A stretch of DNA of 21,272 nucleotides from a virus: IMG/VR virus record IMGVR_UViG_3300009183_003081, positions 1 to 21,272 of that record; one strand, written 5' to 3'. The notes under the pieces are model-generated. The model saw nothing but the letters and a program-made list of their open reading frames with translations. It was not told where the DNA came from and searched no databases. Made by a program: the position numbers and the translations under genes. This document shows, piece by piece, positions 20,092-21,272 of this stretch. Positions within the stretch are counted from its first letter, which is position 1. The number at the start of each line of letters is the position of its first letter.

Positions 20092-21272
20092 GCAGGCATA
20101 TATCTGTCGGCTTTAACTGCGGGAGCTTGTTTCTTCTTACCAGTTCTAGCTTTGCGGATCTTGTCCATCATGGCGTATAGCTTTCTAGCACCAGCATCGG
20201 TAGAGCCGTTACCTAAGTGACTAACCACGTCGGCTGGGACTACAAATTCCCCATCAGCAAGACGGGCGGGTTGTTTGTTACCGATAGAAGCAGGAATAGA
20301 ATCAGACATACCATCACCAGGACCTTTAAGCATTCTGCCGCCATCTGAGTACCCTCCTAAGCTAGACATAACGCCGCCTTTAGCGGCTTCTTCAATATTA
20401 CCTAATGGTTGCGCTATTGCTTTTAATGCGGGTAAACCCTTAATATTAGCTTTCTTTTGTCTTTCATTTAAACGAGTCAAAGCCGCTGTAAACGAATCTT
20501 GGTTACGGGTTGTTGGGTTGTCGTCTCTATATAAACCAGGATCACCTTTGGGTAGCCTAGCTGGTCCGCCAGCATTCATTAGCATGGGGTTAGACCGCTC
20601 ATAGGCAGGGGCATCCGTAACTAATTCAGCACTTACTGGGCGCTGGGTAGGGGTAGCATATTGGGTCTTATCAATCATCCCCATGGGATATAGGCCGCCT
20701 TGCGGGTTCATAGCCGTGTTCATTTGGCTCATACGCTCTACAGGACCACCAGCTTGGTAGGACTGCATAATTCCACCTTCAGCTGCGTAACGGGCACTGT
20801 AATATGGGTTAGGTCTTGGCGGTTCGTAGGCTTGGAAATTAGGTGAAATACGGCGTAATGGGCTCTTGTATTCATCTCCTGGAAGATTTTGTTTCTCGTC
20901 TTCTAGTAGACCAAGCACTGGCAATGCTTGAACCCCTGCTTTCCCATAACTGCCTAAACCACTGTAAAAAGTGTCTGGTTTTAAACCTATTGTTCTTGCT
21001 GCACCACCTCGAGCCTGAGCTTCTTGGTCAAATAAACTTTGCATAGAGGGGCTTGGTATATTAGATTGTTGAAACCCTGGGGCTAAACTAGCTTGTCCTG
21101 TTACTTCAGAACCAGGTAATGCAGCCGAACCTTCTGGGAATACTCCTTGACCACGAGCAATAGCGTCTAGTTCTGTTGCGGAATATCCTGGAGTTGGGGC
21201 TACACCGGGCGGTAATGTTCCAGGCGCTACCGTTGGTTGCCCAGCTAAACCAGAATACACATCAGATACATC
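20088..21272 (-). CDS. Gly/Pro-rich virion protein with tape-measure-like end (5' end cut by window)
   Basis: The frame stays open to the window edge. A GTG at 21260 is the first possible start here, but four further codons upstream are open, so the true start is probably outside. About 394 residues are visible. The first 300 are Pro/Gly/Ala-rich with little predicted structure. Motifs AAEGGIMQSYQAGGP (159-173) and AKGGVMSSLGGYSDGG (293-308) resemble those in the 794-residue protein. The C-terminus has a conserved block: GPGDGMSDSIPA at 313-324, ARLADGEFVVPADVV at 332-346, LGNGSTDAGARKLY at 349-362, then a basic end. SDSIPA and the LxDGEFVV string are typical of tape-measure proteins of long-tailed phages. 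I take it as a tail or internal virion protein, with function otherwise unknown. Confidence 0.72.
   Translation of the reverse strand, partial: DVSDVYSGLAGQPTVAPGTLPPGVAPTPGYSATELDAIARGQGVFPEGSAALPGSEVTGQASLAPGFQQSNIPSPSMQSLFDQEAQARGGAARTIGLKPDTFYSGLGSYGKAGVQALPVLGLLEDEKQNLPGDEYKSPLRRISPNFQAYEPPRPNPYYSARYAAEGGIMQSYQAGGPVERMSQMNTAMNPQGGLYPMGMIDKTQYATPTQRPVSAELVTDAPAYERSNPMLMNAGGPARLPKGDPGLYRDDNPTTRNQDSFTAALTRLNERQKKANIKGLPALKAIAQPLGNIEEAAKGGVMSSLGGYSDGGRMLKGPGDGMSDSIPASIGNKQPARLADGEFVVPADVVSHLGNGSTDAGARKLYAMMDKIRKARTGKKKQAPAVKADRYMPA

Noticed and set aside
1-21272. CRISPR array, insertion sequence, integrase or attachment site
   Set aside because: No spaced direct repeats, transposase or integrase motifs, or terminal repeats were seen on either strand.

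Overview
This window looks like part of the genome of a tailed bacteriophage (Caudoviricetes), most likely one with podovirus-type ejection proteins, from an uncultured aquatic source. The evidence is dense gene packing (many ATGA or TAATG stop/start overlaps), a replication module facing a virion module across one intrinsic terminator, a giant 2888-residue multidomain protein, and a GNAT-fold protein next to Gln/Gly/Ala-rich internal virion proteins. The genes at both window edges are cut, so this is an internal segment. No capsid, portal, terminase, DNA polymerase, lysis gene, integrase, tRNA, insertion sequence or CRISPR array is visible. The host cannot be named from the sequence alone.

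Left, plus strand (1-3938): the end of a small conserved phage protein, a GT-A glycosyltransferase, an FkbM-type methyltransferase, a short unknown protein, a small HNH nuclease carrying an EF-hand-like loop, and an SNF2/DEAD-type helicase. The glycosyltransferase and methyltransferase are back to back and look like a glycan or surface modification pair.

Middle, plus strand (3935-8630): a sigma70-like promoter overlaps the helicase stop codon, and its -35 box sits in a short palindrome. It leads into a coiled-coil protein, a Cys-containing single-stranded-DNA-binding candidate with an acidic tail, a small helix-turn-helix protein, a 945-residue archaeo-eukaryotic-type primase fused to a P-loop helicase, and a small conserved protein overlapping the primase end. 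This is the replication operon. It closes with a structured 3' region and a GC hairpin/T-tract terminator.

Right, minus strand (21272 down to 8629): four translationally coupled virion genes. In transcription order these are a 5'-truncated Gly/Pro-rich protein with a tape-measure-like C-terminal motif, a GNAT-fold protein, a 794-residue Gln/Ala/Gly-rich internal virion protein, and the giant protein. The giant protein combines N-terminal helical repeats, Ala/Gly-rich hydrophobic segments, a GHKL (Hsp90/GyrB-type) ATPase, an HEXXH peptidase with a downstream His, an ADP-ribosyltransferase-like domain, a second HEXXH peptidase with a downstream Glu, and a long helical C-terminus with membrane-like segments. 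It fits the 'polyvalent protein' concept: a virion protein probably injected with the DNA and carrying several effectors. It is the most interesting object in the window.
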